The translations under genes and the position numbers were made by a program. This document shows positions 28,828-36,992 of a stretch of DNA of 64,000 nt, piece after piece (the stretch's first letter is position 1; each line of letters starts with the position of its first letter). Under the pieces are notes generated by a model. That model was not told the origin of the DNA. It made no database searches and saw nothing but the letters and a program-made list of their open reading frames with translations. Source of the DNA: JACKIP01 sp963710165 (GTDB lineage Bacteria > Pseudomonadota > Alphaproteobacteria > Micavibrionales > Micavibrionaceae); assembly GCA_963710165.1 (NCBI GenBank), contig CAVPYZ010000004.1, forward strand, positions 62,001 to 126,000, read 5' to 3'.

Positions 28828-31800
28828 TGGTCGTTAGTACGCTTAAAACTACGCAGGTAAATGAAGACGTTCGTAAAATTGACCCGAATGTCAAACAATG
28901 GGCCGCATCAAACCCGATGCAACATGTCTGGGTGTCTGCTTCCGCGGGGACAGGTAAAACCAAAGTTCTGACAGATCGTGTGTTGCGACTGCTGTTACCG
29001 CGATCAAATGGCCAGCCAAGCACGCCGCCGCATAAAATTTTGTGCCTGACCTATACCAAGGCCGCGGCCAGTGAAATGACGCTGCGGATTAATAAGCGGT
29101 TGGGCGCGTGGGTGGTGATGAGTGATGAGGATTTGCGCGAGTCGCTTAAAAAAACAATCGGGGATCAGCCGACGCAGGAGATGATGATAGCGGCGCGTCA
29201 GTTATTTGCCAAAGTGGTTGATACGCCTGGCGGCTTAAAAATAATGACTATTCACGCATTCTGCCAATCGATTTTGGGGCGTTTTCCATTAGAAGCGAAA
29301 ATATTGCCGCAAATGGAGGTTCTGGATGAGGGGCGTGCCAATGATATGCTGTTGGACGCGCTGACATCTGTTATTCAAAGAGGTGATATTTACGATATTT
29401 ATGCACATCTAAGCGCTGAAGTCGCCGAATCGACATTGATTGACCGTATCAAAGACGCGCTGCGTGATAGTGACCAGTTATCTGACTTTTTTGACCGTCA
29501 TACAAATAAAGGCGCGCAGAAGCAGGCATTACGATTGGTTTTTAAAGCGCCAGACCTAAGCCCGACAGAATTGATACAGCGCTTTATAGAGCGATGTGGG
29601 CAATTTGACTTAAAACAATTCGCAAGCGCGCTGGCGAGTGGGGCAAAAACCGATGCGGCGCGGGGGGGGCTGCTTTATGACTGGTTGTCGAAAGAGCCGG
29701 AAGATAAGGCCGCATTTTATTTTCAATTCAAAAACGTTTTTCTGACGCAGAGCGGCACGCCGTTTAAAAAGTTATCGGTTCATACCAAAAAATCGTGGGA
29801 GGATGCAGAAGACTTCCACTTTATGATCAGCGACCTAATATTGGCATTGGAAGACCAGATTAAGGCCGCGCATCTGGTTGAATTAACCCACGCCATATTA
29901 ACATTATCCGTTGCGGTGCAGGACCATTACAAACATCAAAAAGATGCGCGCGGGCTTTTGGATTATAATGACCTGATCTTAAAAACCTATGATTTGCTGC
30001 AATATGCAAAGGACGCTGTGCCGTGGATTTTGTATAAACTGGATGGTGGGCTGGATCATATTCTGGTCGATGAAGCGCAAGATACAAACCCGCTACAATG
30101 GAAGATTATATCATTACTGGTAGAAGAATTTTTTGTGCAGCAAAATGAAGATGCACCACGAACGTTATTTGTTGTGGGCGATGAAAAGCAATCGATTTAT
30201 AGATTTCAGGGCGCAGCATTAGAAGAGTTTCAAGATATGCGTATCTCACTCTCCAAAAAGGCGCAGGCAGGGCAAACGGCGTGGCATAATGAAAGCCTGA
30301 TGACGTCGTTCCGTTCGACCCGTTCGGTTCTGGAATTTGTTGATGCGGCGTTTCATAATGATACGATGCGGCGCGATATTGGCGTTCCCGAGACAGAGGA
30401 TTTGGAGCACATATCATGGCGACGTAAACAAGCGGGGCAGGTCAGTTTGTGGCCGTTAATCGAGCCGGATAAGAAAGAAAAGCAAGAACCGTGGGAATTG
30501 CCGGTAGTGATCAAAGAATCCCAAACACCGAAAGCGGTACTGGCCGAAAAAATTGCTGACCAGATCGGGGAATGGATTGTGAATAAGCGTCTGTTACCAT
30601 CAAAAAATCGTGCCATTGAGCCGGGCGATATTATGGTGCTGATGCGTAGCCGTGACGCATTTGTTGAGCATCTTATACGTGCCTTGAAAACGCGCTTTAT
30701 TGCGGTGAGTGGTGCGGATCGTCTGGTATTGAATAATCATATTGCGGTGCAGGATTTATTATCCCTTGCAAAGTTTGCGTTACAGCCAAAAGATGATTTG
30801 TCGCTGGCAGAAATTCTGAAATCCCCGTTTGTGGGAATGAATGATCAACAGCTTGAAGATATTGCCTATGGCCGCGGTAAAAAAACCTTATGGCATAAAG
30901 TACGTCAACTTGGGGAAGAACCTGTTATAAAATGGTTGGAAGGCGTGCAGCAAAAAGTTAATCATCCACCGTTCCAGTTTTTCTTCGAAGTGTTGAATCA
31001 GCCCTGTCCGACAGATAAGATTAGCGGACTGCGCGCCCTGCAATCGCGTTTAGGGGAAGATTGTCTGGATGTGATTGACGAGTTTTTGAGCGCGGTGCAA
31101 TCCTATCAATATGATCAATCAAAAATATTGCAATCCTTTATGGTGTGGCAGGCCAAAAACCCGATTGAAATCAAGCGTCAATTTGACGGTCAGGAGAACG
31201 CAGTCAAGATTATGACTGTTCACGGCGCAAAAGGATTACAAGCGCCCATTGTGTTTTTGCCTGATACGCTCCGCACCTCTAGCGCGGCACAAACCAGAGT
31301 ACCGCGTTTTTTAATGCCGCGACGCAGTGGTGCGGATGTGCCGATCTGGTCACCACGCAAGACAGCGGATTGTCAGGGCTATATATCCTACTTCGATAAA
31401 ATTGCTGCACAAGAAAGCGCGGAATACAAGCGGCTTTTTTATGTTGCGGCAACACGCGCTGAAGATGAACTGATTATTTGCGGCGCCGCGCCGCGCACCT
31501 CCGCCGATGAGAATTCATGGTATTACTACGCGCAAAACGGCTTTGAATATTTAAAAGACAAAGGCGTGGAGGAAGAAGACGGCGCCTTGATTTACGCACA
31601 TCCGCAAAGCGGTGATGCGGAGGAAGATGATCGCAAAGAAGAGCAACAGCGCGATGTAATTGACATACCGCAATGGGTTTACAAAACCGCGCCGGAAGAG
31701 CCTCAACCGCCGCGCCCCCTTCGTCCTTCTCGTCCGTCCGAGGAGGAGCCTGCGTTTTTATCGCCGCGTCAGGATCAAGGACAAAAGCGCTTTCGCCGTG

Positions 31801-32261
31801 GGTTACTCACCCATACGCTTTTACAATTCTTGCCCAGTCTTGAGCCAGAGCAAAGGGAAGAGGCAGGGCAAACGTACTTACATGTGCAGGCAACCGATTT
31901 CTCATCTGACCTGCAGCAAGATATTTTGAATGAAGTTTTACGTGTTATGAATGAGAGTGATTTTGCGGCTATCTTCAGCGCGCAAGCCCAAGCGGAGGTT
32001 TCAGTGAGTGGATATTTACCCTCCGGTCGTCTTATCAGCGGACAGATTGACCGCTTGTTAGTGGGGGAGGACGAGGTTTTGGTTATTGATTATAAAACCA
32101 ATCGTCCGCAACCTGTCGACCCCAAAGATGTGCCGCAAATCTATTTAAACCAGATGGGCGCATATAAAGAAGCGTTACAGAAAATTTATCCGCAAAAACG
32201 CATTCGTTGTGCATTGCTCTGGACGTATGGGCCCCTTTTGATGGAGCTTGAGGGATTGTAA
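28827..32261 (+). CDS. addA: AddA helicase-nuclease subunit
   Basis: A 1144-residue UvrD/Rep-like SF1A helicase with nuclease. The Walker A is VSASAGTGKTKVLTD (residues 36-50). Motif Ia is LTYTKAAASEM, motif II LDHILVDEAQDTNPLQW, motif III FVVGDEKQSIYRFQGA, motif V VKIMTVHGAKGLQAPIVF and motif VI RLFYVAATRAEDELI. The C-terminal nuclease has VLVIDYKTNRPQP. Length is normal for the alphaproteobacterial type. With AddB it processes broken DNA ends for RecA. The frame is intact through 3.4 kb, unlike addB. Confidence 0.96.
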   Translation: MVVSTLKTTQVNEDVRKIDPNVKQWAASNPMQHVWVSASAGTGKTKVLTDRVLRLLLPRSNGQPSTPPHKILCLTYTKAAASEMTLRINKRLGAWVVMSDEDLRESLKKTIGDQPTQEMMIAARQLFAKVVDTPGGLKIMTIHAFCQSILGRFPLEAKILPQMEVLDEGRANDMLLDALTSVIQRGDIYDIYAHLSAEVAESTLIDRIKDALRDSDQLSDFFDRHTNKGAQKQALRLVFKAPDLSPTELIQRFIERCGQFDLKQFASALASGAKTDAARGGLLYDWLSKEPEDKAAFYFQFKNVFLTQSGTPFKKLSVHTKKSWEDAEDFHFMISDLILALEDQIKAAHLVELTHAILTLSVAVQDHYKHQKDARGLLDYNDLILKTYDLLQYAKDAVPWILYKLDGGLDHILVDEAQDTNPLQWKIISLLVEEFFVQQNEDAPRTLFVVGDEKQSIYRFQGAALEEFQDMRISLSKKAQAGQTAWHNESLMTSFRSTRSVLEFVDAAFHNDTMRRDIGVPETEDLEHISWRRKQAGQVSLWPLIEPDKKEKQEPWELPVVIKESQTPKAVLAEKIADQIGEWIVNKRLLPSKNRAIEPGDIMVLMRSRDAFVEHLIRALKTRFIAVSGADRLVLNNHIAVQDLLSLAKFALQPKDDLSLAEILKSPFVGMNDQQLEDIAYGRGKKTLWHKVRQLGEEPVIKWLEGVQQKVNHPPFQFFFEVLNQPCPTDKISGLRALQSRLGEDCLDVIDEFLSAVQSYQYDQSKILQSFMVWQAKNPIEIKRQFDGQENAVKIMTVHGAKGLQAPIVFLPDTLRTSSAAQTRVPRFLMPRRSGADVPIWSPRKTADCQGYISYFDKIAAQESAEYKRLFYVAATRAEDELIICGAAPRTSADENSWYYYAQNGFEYLKDKGVEEEDGALIYAHPQSGDAEEDDRKEEQQRDVIDIPQWVYKTAPEEPQPPRPLRPSRPSEEEPAFLSPRQDQGQKRFRRGLLTHTLLQFLPSLEPEQREEAGQTYLHVQATDFSSDLQQDILNEVLRVMNESDFAAIFSAQAQAEVSVSGYLPSGRLISGQIDRLLVGEDEVLVIDYKTNRPQPVDPKDVPQIYLNQMGAYKEALQKIYPQKRIRCALLWTYGPLLMELEGL

Positions 32262-32378
32262 CCAAACACGGGTGGCAATCGAATATTTATGTGTAAGAAA
32301 AGGTGAGGGCGCTTGACGAAGTATGGGTCTGCGCCCTAGGTTTATTAAGAATATAATTTTAAGAAAGGTAAGGTCGCT

Positions 32379-32696
32379 ATGTCCGCACATCAGGTTACAG
32401 ATAATAATTTTGAAGCAGAGGTTCTAAAAGCCGAAGGTCCGGTCATTGTTGATTTCTGGGCAGAATGGTGCGGCCCGTGTAAAGCGCTGTCCCCCTTTAT
32501 TGATGAACTGGCGAATGAGAAAGACCAGATTAAGGTTGTTAAAGTCAACATCGATGAAGCACCGGAAGCACCGACCAAATATGGTGTGCGCGGCATTCCA
32601 ACCGTGATGGTATTCAAAGACGGCGAAGTCGTGGACACGCGCGTTGGCGGCATGTCAAAGCAACAGCTGAATGAATGGGTGGAGAGTGTTGTGTAA
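32379..32696 (+). CDS. trxA: Thioredoxin 1
   Basis: A 105-residue thioredoxin with the active site WAEWCGPCKAL (C31, C34), the buried Asp in VIVDFWAE, and the cis-Pro loop GIPTVMVF. It reduces disulfides in ribonucleotide reductase and other targets. It follows addA, as in many alphaproteobacteria, after a 117-base gap. That gap has a 7-base inverted repeat (AGGGCGC/GCGCCCT) near 32306-32337 and a TATAAT at 32352, so trxA probably has its own promoter. AAGGT precedes the ATG. Confidence 0.97.
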   Translation: MSAHQVTDNNFEAEVLKAEGPVIVDFWAEWCGPCKALSPFIDELANEKDQIKVVKVNIDEAPEAPTKYGVRGIPTVMVFKDGEVVDTRVGGMSKQQLNEWVESVV

Positions 32697-32709
32697 TTAA
32701 GATGAAAAA

Positions 32710-32733
32710 GTCCGCTATCGACCCAAAGCGGAC
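32710..32733. repeat. GTCCGC/GCGGAC palindromic element, intact copy
   Basis: GTCCGC pairs perfectly with GCGGAC around a 12-base loop (TATCGACCCAAA). There is no T run, so it is a weak terminator at best. A degenerate relative lies at 34038 on the other side of the AT-rich dehydroquinate-synthase-like gene. Confidence 0.55.
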
Positions 32734-32766
32734 GGCCATAAAATTAACAAGTCGTTTACGTGCGTT

Positions 32767-33894
32767 TTAAAGTAATTGATTACTAATGCGTAAATAGCAA
32801 TCTTTAATCGTACCTAGGTTGGCTGTCCCATATTCGGTGTGTAGGTTATCATCTTTATGTATGTTGCCTATATTTGAATCGTTAAGTTTTAGATATTTAT
32901 ATGTATAATTTTCACTCCAAAAACGGCCTTGTTTTGGATAACGCTTTAGATATTCTTTAATGATTTTTAGCGATAATATTTTTTTAAATACTTCTATATT
33001 TTCGGAATTCTTAATTGAATTGATAAGTTTACCAGCTAAAATATTTTGTGATGTAAGCATTAAATCCAAAGTAAGCCCTATAGCAACGCAAATTGAGTGG
33101 GGTATTTTACCGTCCCAATATTCCTCAATTACATGAGCATGTAAGTGTCCATAGGACAGTAAGAATTCAACATCTTCTGACCAAAGTTGATTATAACGCA
33201 TTAAATCTGCTTTTAAGGATAAACCTAATATAGATGCTGCAAAGCACTCCTCTGGTTTTACATCATGAATATAATTATTTAAAATAGCCTCAAATTTATC
33301 GGTCTTTTGCAAAATACAATGTTTTAAAGTTTCAATGAGTCCCTCTTTTTGAAGGTTTAGATTTTCCTGTGTTATAAAGTTAGAATATAAAACTATAGAG
33401 TCCGCATCCCGTTTCGCTCTGTGTACGTTTTTAATACCGCTCACATCATTAATCATTCCAAGTCCACCAATACTCACATCAGCTATCGCCATAGTGTTAG
33501 TGGGTACAATTATATATTTAATATTTGTTGATTTTTCTTTTTCAAACAAAGCTACAACATAAGTTACTAGATTAATTAACGCCCCAGAACCAATACATAT
33601 ACAATTTTTAGGGTTTATTTCTAAAAATCTTTTTAAGGTTTTTTCTGCAACGGCAATTGTTTTAAGGTGTTCGCCACCGTTCAGTTTAATTAAAGAAAAG
33701 TCATTTTCTAAGTTTTCTAAAATAGCCTTATATGGCTCATAAGAAGTTATGTGTTCATCTGCTATAATTAGGGTCTCGCCTACGGATAAAATATTAGTAA
33801 TATTCATATCCACACTTAATGAAGTAATATTACTTCCATTGCTGGTGACTCCAGGCAATTTTGTAGGTAAATTTTTAAAATAATAGTTATTCAT
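32767..33894 (-). CDS. 3-dehydroquinate synthase-like (AroB-fold) sugar-phosphate cyclase, AT-rich
   Basis: A 375-residue protein with the dehydroquinate synthase fold. Visible are the NAD-domain segment CICIGSGALINLVTYVVAL, the phosphate/substrate region IIVPTNTMAIADVSIGG, EGLIETLKHCILQ with the metal-ligand Glu, SYGHLHAHVIEEY with a metal His, and IPHSICVAIGL with the second His. These fit AroB and its secondary-metabolism relatives (sugar-phosphate cyclases), but several glycines of true AroB (GGGVIGD, SVGGKTGVN) are changed. A specialised cyclase is more likely than shikimate-pathway AroB. It is solitary, clearly more AT-rich than its neighbours, and flanked by short GTCCGCTAT elements. 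Confidence 0.75.
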   Translation of the reverse strand: MNNYYFKNLPTKLPGVTSNGSNITSLSVDMNITNILSVGETLIIADEHITSYEPYKAILENLENDFSLIKLNGGEHLKTIAVAEKTLKRFLEINPKNCICIGSGALINLVTYVVALFEKEKSTNIKYIIVPTNTMAIADVSIGGLGMINDVSGIKNVHRAKRDADSIVLYSNFITQENLNLQKEGLIETLKHCILQKTDKFEAILNNYIHDVKPEECFAASILGLSLKADLMRYNQLWSEDVEFLLSYGHLHAHVIEEYWDGKIPHSICVAIGLTLDLMLTSQNILAGKLINSIKNSENIEVFKKILSLKIIKEYLKRYPKQGRFWSENYTYKYLKLNDSNIGNIHKDDNLHTEYGTANLGTIKDCYLRISNQLL

Positions 33895-34037
33895 AATTTT
33901 TTATAGCACAAAATTAGGAGGGGGCAGAGGATTTTAAAAAATAGCGATAAATAGCAAGCGCTGCGATTCCTTGAAATGCTATATGACTTAAGCAAACTCC
34001 TAAGCTCTTTTAGAATGTAACCTAGTGAAGTGTGAAC

Positions 34038-34063
34038 GTCCGCTATTGGCCGAGAGTTGCCAC
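34038..34063. repeat. Degenerate copy of the GTCCGCTAT element
   Basis: GTCCGCTATTGGCCGAGAG shares GTCCGCTAT and the spacing of its loop with the element at 32710, but its right arm (GTTGCC) no longer pairs. Both copies are in the same orientation and bracket the AroB-like gene. The rest of 33895-34107 shows no gene. Confidence 0.4.
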
Positions 34064-34107
34064 ATTTGACCCTGAACAGATTTTTTTATTTCTTAATTAA
34101 TGCCGGA

Positions 34108-34832
34108 TTATGATTCTGGCGATAAATCCATTGCATCATGTTTGGACTCTTGTGACTTCGGCGCGGGCGGGGCACTGTCAAAGCCGATGAAAACCCATCT
34201 GCCGGGCTCGCCCTTATGATCTGTTATTTGTTCAAAACCTTCTCTGCCGCCGTTTTCAAAATAATCTTTTAAGAAATCAACAGCTTTCAGGTCTGTTTCT
34301 TCCGTGCCTTCTGTCCCCTTCATGCGGGCAATAATATTTGCGGATGTGTTTTTCGGTAAGGGAATGTAGGGGACATCTATTAGAGACATATCCGGATCGA
34401 GTGCAGGATCAACATTCTTTATCTGCTCAGGTTGAGGAGTGCTTGCTTTGCAAAACCGATTACTTGTTTTTATATAGGGTGTATGTGTATATGTCGCAAA
34501 TCCTTCCGGAATTTCAGGCGCTTCGGATTTTGCACTTGCTATATGATAGTGAGGTCTTGTTGCTCGCTTTTCTGGTAAGTATGCACAATACCGATATCGC
34601 GTAATGAGTTTATGAGTGTTGCAATATTAGTGAAGCCAGTTTCATCCTGAATTTGCTGTGATGTAAGAGGTGTGTCGGTTTCTAAAAGTAGTTTGGCAAC
34701 AGCGGTTTGAGCCTGTGTAATGCGAAATGAACCGCTGTCGATTTCTAATGTAGCGGCGCCCCATCCGCTCCCATCTATCGGTGTGATTTTGTAATCAGGT
34801 GTTGTCGCTTGGTTTAAAGCTTCTGTTAGCAT
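34108..34832 (-). CDS. Winged-helix-like protein with disordered tail, probably one gene split by a frameshift
   Basis: Function unknown. The first part (start 34832, strong GAGGGAG site) holds a winged-helix-like segment, SGSFRITQAQTAVAKLLLE then LTSQQIQDETGFTNIATLI, and stops at 34539. The next frame is open without interruption from just before that stop to 34108. It reads ASAKSEAPEIPEGFATYTHT, has no good start codon in its upstream part, and ends in a Pro/Ser/Glu-rich tail. Adding one base near 34539-34545 gives one 241-residue protein with a length divisible by three. The alternative is two genes, the second starting at the ATG at 34389 with no clear ribosome site. Confidence 0.5.
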
Positions 34833-34887
34833 TTTGTAATCTCCCTCTATATTTTTATGTTCTATAGCAGGAAGGACATCAAGATGC

Positions 34888-34912
34888 AAAAAAAGCCCGA
34901 GATAAATCGGGC
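34888..34912 (-). terminator. Terminator of the tpsB gene
   Basis: Minus-strand GCCCGA pairs with TCGGGC around a six-base loop and runs into seven T. It lies 34 bases past the tpsB stop and directly upstream of the 34832 gene, which must then have its own very short promoter region or depend on read-through. Confidence 0.85.
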
Positions 34913-34945
34913 TTTTGAAATTTCTTTATAGACGTGCAGCTTTAT

Positions 34946-36646
34946 TTAAAAGCCTTTTGTAAGGCTGAAGTATAAGCGGGCATCGTCGTCACCTTGGGTA
35001 TCCACATCACGGTTGAGGGGGAAAGCCACGGCAAAGTCGGCATTAACGTCATCCATGAATTCGGTTCGAATACCAAATCCAGTGGAGGTTGCGCTTTCTC
35101 TCTTCTGATCGTTTGTAGTTGCATCTTCGTTCCAGACGCGCCCGGCATCAAAGAAAGTGAAAAGCTGGTATCCATCAACGGCAGACCATTCAACAGGGTC
35201 ATTCCATTGCAGTTCGACTTTACCCGCAATCCCTTTATCACCGATAATTTCAGAGGGGTCATAGGCACGGCCGATATTGATACCGCCAACGCCGAATTCC
35301 TCGGAAGAGAGTAATTTATCATCAGACCATTGTCCTTGACCGGCAAGAAGAAGATTAACACCATTTGTCACTCTTTGCAGGCGTTGAATTTCTGCATTTA
35401 CTTTAAAGAAGTCAGGCTCGCCGTCTGCACGTGTTAGATCGTTATCGCCGCGATCACTTGCACCAAAAACATCAAGGCCATGGGCAAATTCAACGTCAAG
35501 CGCGTTTACACCAACACCCAGTAAAGTATCGATAAAGTCATATCTGGCACCAAGACGCAGAGCGCGGATATTATCTTCGCGCGTAGCTTCAGGTAGGTTA
35601 TTGGTGGTTTTCGCATCACGCCAGTCGAATAAAACACGACCATATAAATTTTGTGCGCGCGAACGTATGAACGGATGCTCCAAAGATACGGATGCAAAGA
35701 CTGATTGGCCTTCCACGTCGAATTGAGCCAAATCAAAACCGGGGTCTGTATCTGTGTGGCTGCCAAAAACATTCAGGCGCGTGCCGTATTTGTTGATAGG
35801 AAGCATGTAGGATAATGCATAGTAACCCAGTTCATAATCGTCGGGGGCGACAACAACCTGCGCTGTCAGGCTGTCATTCATGTCAAAGACGTTATTGATT
35901 GTTCCGGCGGCGCTGGCCTGGACTTGACCTAAATAACGGCTTCCATAATTATTGATCCCTACTAACGCGTCATATGGGTCGCGTTCAACGATAATACGCA
36001 GATCCGCCGCACCAGTCAGGTTAGGAGACGGGCTAAGTACGCTTCTGGCAGTCACGCCGGGAAGGTCATTGATTAGTAGAAGTTGTCTTTCAAGTTGTTC
36101 TGAATTCAACGGGCCGCCAAGTGACATTTCATTTGCATACTGACGGATAAGATCAGTTGCAGGAGTCTCTTCGCCTTGTATGACAATACTATCAACTGTG
36201 CCTTCAACAACTTGAAGATCGACCAGACCATTATCAATTGTTTGTGGTGGTACAACGACCTGTGTCAATAAATATCCGTCATTGCGGTATTTCAATTTAA
36301 TACGATTGGCAATGGCATAAACATCGGCAAGTGTAATTGTCTGACCAATGGAGGAACGATATATGGAAGACAGTTCTGTCTCATCATATGCAGTGACGCC
36401 GCGGATATTTAAACCATTCAGATTCAGGTTAATATTTTCAGCGCCGCGCGGGGCTGCCTGTATGTCGGCTTCGTTCACAGTAATTTCTGGCGAGATACGT
36501 GGTGCAACACTTTCACGTTGCAATTGTTCACTGATACGTCCGGGTGACGCGGTGGAAAGCGCGCTGTCTGGAAGCGCCTGTGCCATAGCTGTGGACGTGC
36601 TTAAAACCGCCAATCCTGTCAGTAATGTAAGATTTGATTTTTTCAT
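34946..36646 (-). CDS. Two-partner secretion outer-membrane transporter (TpsB, FhaC/ShlB family)
   Basis: A 566-residue Omp85-superfamily transporter. A signal peptide covers residues 1-23 (LTLLTGLAVLSTSTAMA-Q). Two POTRA domains lie at about 70-210, including YAIANRIKLKYRNDGYLLTQ and VDLQVVEGTVDSIVIQG. The C-terminal 16-strand barrel has alternating residues and finishes with the Phe signature LYFSLTKGF. It moves the TpsA protein across the outer membrane after Sec export. It is divergent from tpsA across a 346-base regulatory gap, rather than in the more usual tpsB-tpsA order. Confidence 0.93.
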   Translation of the reverse strand: MKKSNLTLLTGLAVLSTSTAMAQALPDSALSTASPGRISEQLQRESVAPRISPEITVNEADIQAAPRGAENINLNLNGLNIRGVTAYDETELSSIYRSSIGQTITLADVYAIANRIKLKYRNDGYLLTQVVVPPQTIDNGLVDLQVVEGTVDSIVIQGEETPATDLIRQYANEMSLGGPLNSEQLERQLLLINDLPGVTARSVLSPSPNLTGAADLRIIVERDPYDALVGINNYGSRYLGQVQASAAGTINNVFDMNDSLTAQVVVAPDDYELGYYALSYMLPINKYGTRLNVFGSHTDTDPGFDLAQFDVEGQSVFASVSLEHPFIRSRAQNLYGRVLFDWRDAKTTNNLPEATREDNIRALRLGARYDFIDTLLGVGVNALDVEFAHGLDVFGASDRGDNDLTRADGEPDFFKVNAEIQRLQRVTNGVNLLLAGQGQWSDDKLLSSEEFGVGGINIGRAYDPSEIIGDKGIAGKVELQWNDPVEWSAVDGYQLFTFFDAGRVWNEDATTNDQKRESATSTGFGIRTEFMDDVNADFAVAFPLNRDVDTQGDDDARLYFSLTKGF

Positions 36647-36992
36647 TTTTGATGCCCTATACCTAATGTTTTAAGATAAATAATAAGAATATTATCTTAC
36701 TTTGTTAAGTGATTTAAACGTCCATGACAAGTCTATTCATTTATTCGTTATGGCAACTTGTTGCTAAAAAATCACACTATATCTGGAAAGGCGCGGAATC
36801 TGCGGTACGTAAGAAGAAACTGAAATAACATCATGAAAGAATGTAAAGATTTCGTTAATTATGTCTTGTAATTTTCTTTAAAATCTGTTTTATAAAGGCA
36901 TATTCACAAAATACGTTTTATGTGAACTAGCCAGATGGGAGGGAGAAACCTCATCTAGCGCACCAAAAAATTAAATATTGATGAGGCAAATT
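36647..36992. promoter_or_regulatory. Divergent promoter region of tpsB and tpsA
   Basis: No gene is present in this 346-base, AT-rich stretch. It must hold both promoters. It contains a 24-base imperfect palindrome (36903-36926) and, just downstream on the tpsA side, a hairpin at 36933-36956. In that hairpin AGAT and GAGG pair with CCTC and ATCT around a GAGAAA loop, with a GG bulge, in what would be the tpsA leader RNA. Confidence 0.55.
36903..36926. promoter_or_regulatory. Imperfect 24-bp palindrome, candidate operator for tpsA
   Basis: TTCACAAAATAC is followed by GTTTTATGTGAA; ten of the twelve positions in each arm are symmetric. It lies 67 bases upstream of the tpsA start. The arms face opposite to a CRP site (TGTGA...TCACA), so CRP is not indicated. 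The binding factor is unknown. Confidence 0.4.

Noticed and set aside
32710..32733. The hairpin after trxA as a rho-independent terminator
   Set aside because: The stem is followed by GGCCATAAAA rather than a T run on either strand, and a related element occurs away from gene ends.
32767..33894. Calling this gene aroB
   Set aside because: Fold motifs match, but conserved AroB glycine motifs are altered and no aromatic pathway gene is near, so only the fold family is claimed.
36903..36926. CRP/FNR-type site upstream of tpsA
   Set aside because: The half-sites point outwards (TTCACA...TGTGAA) rather than TGTGA...TCACA, and the spacing does not fit.
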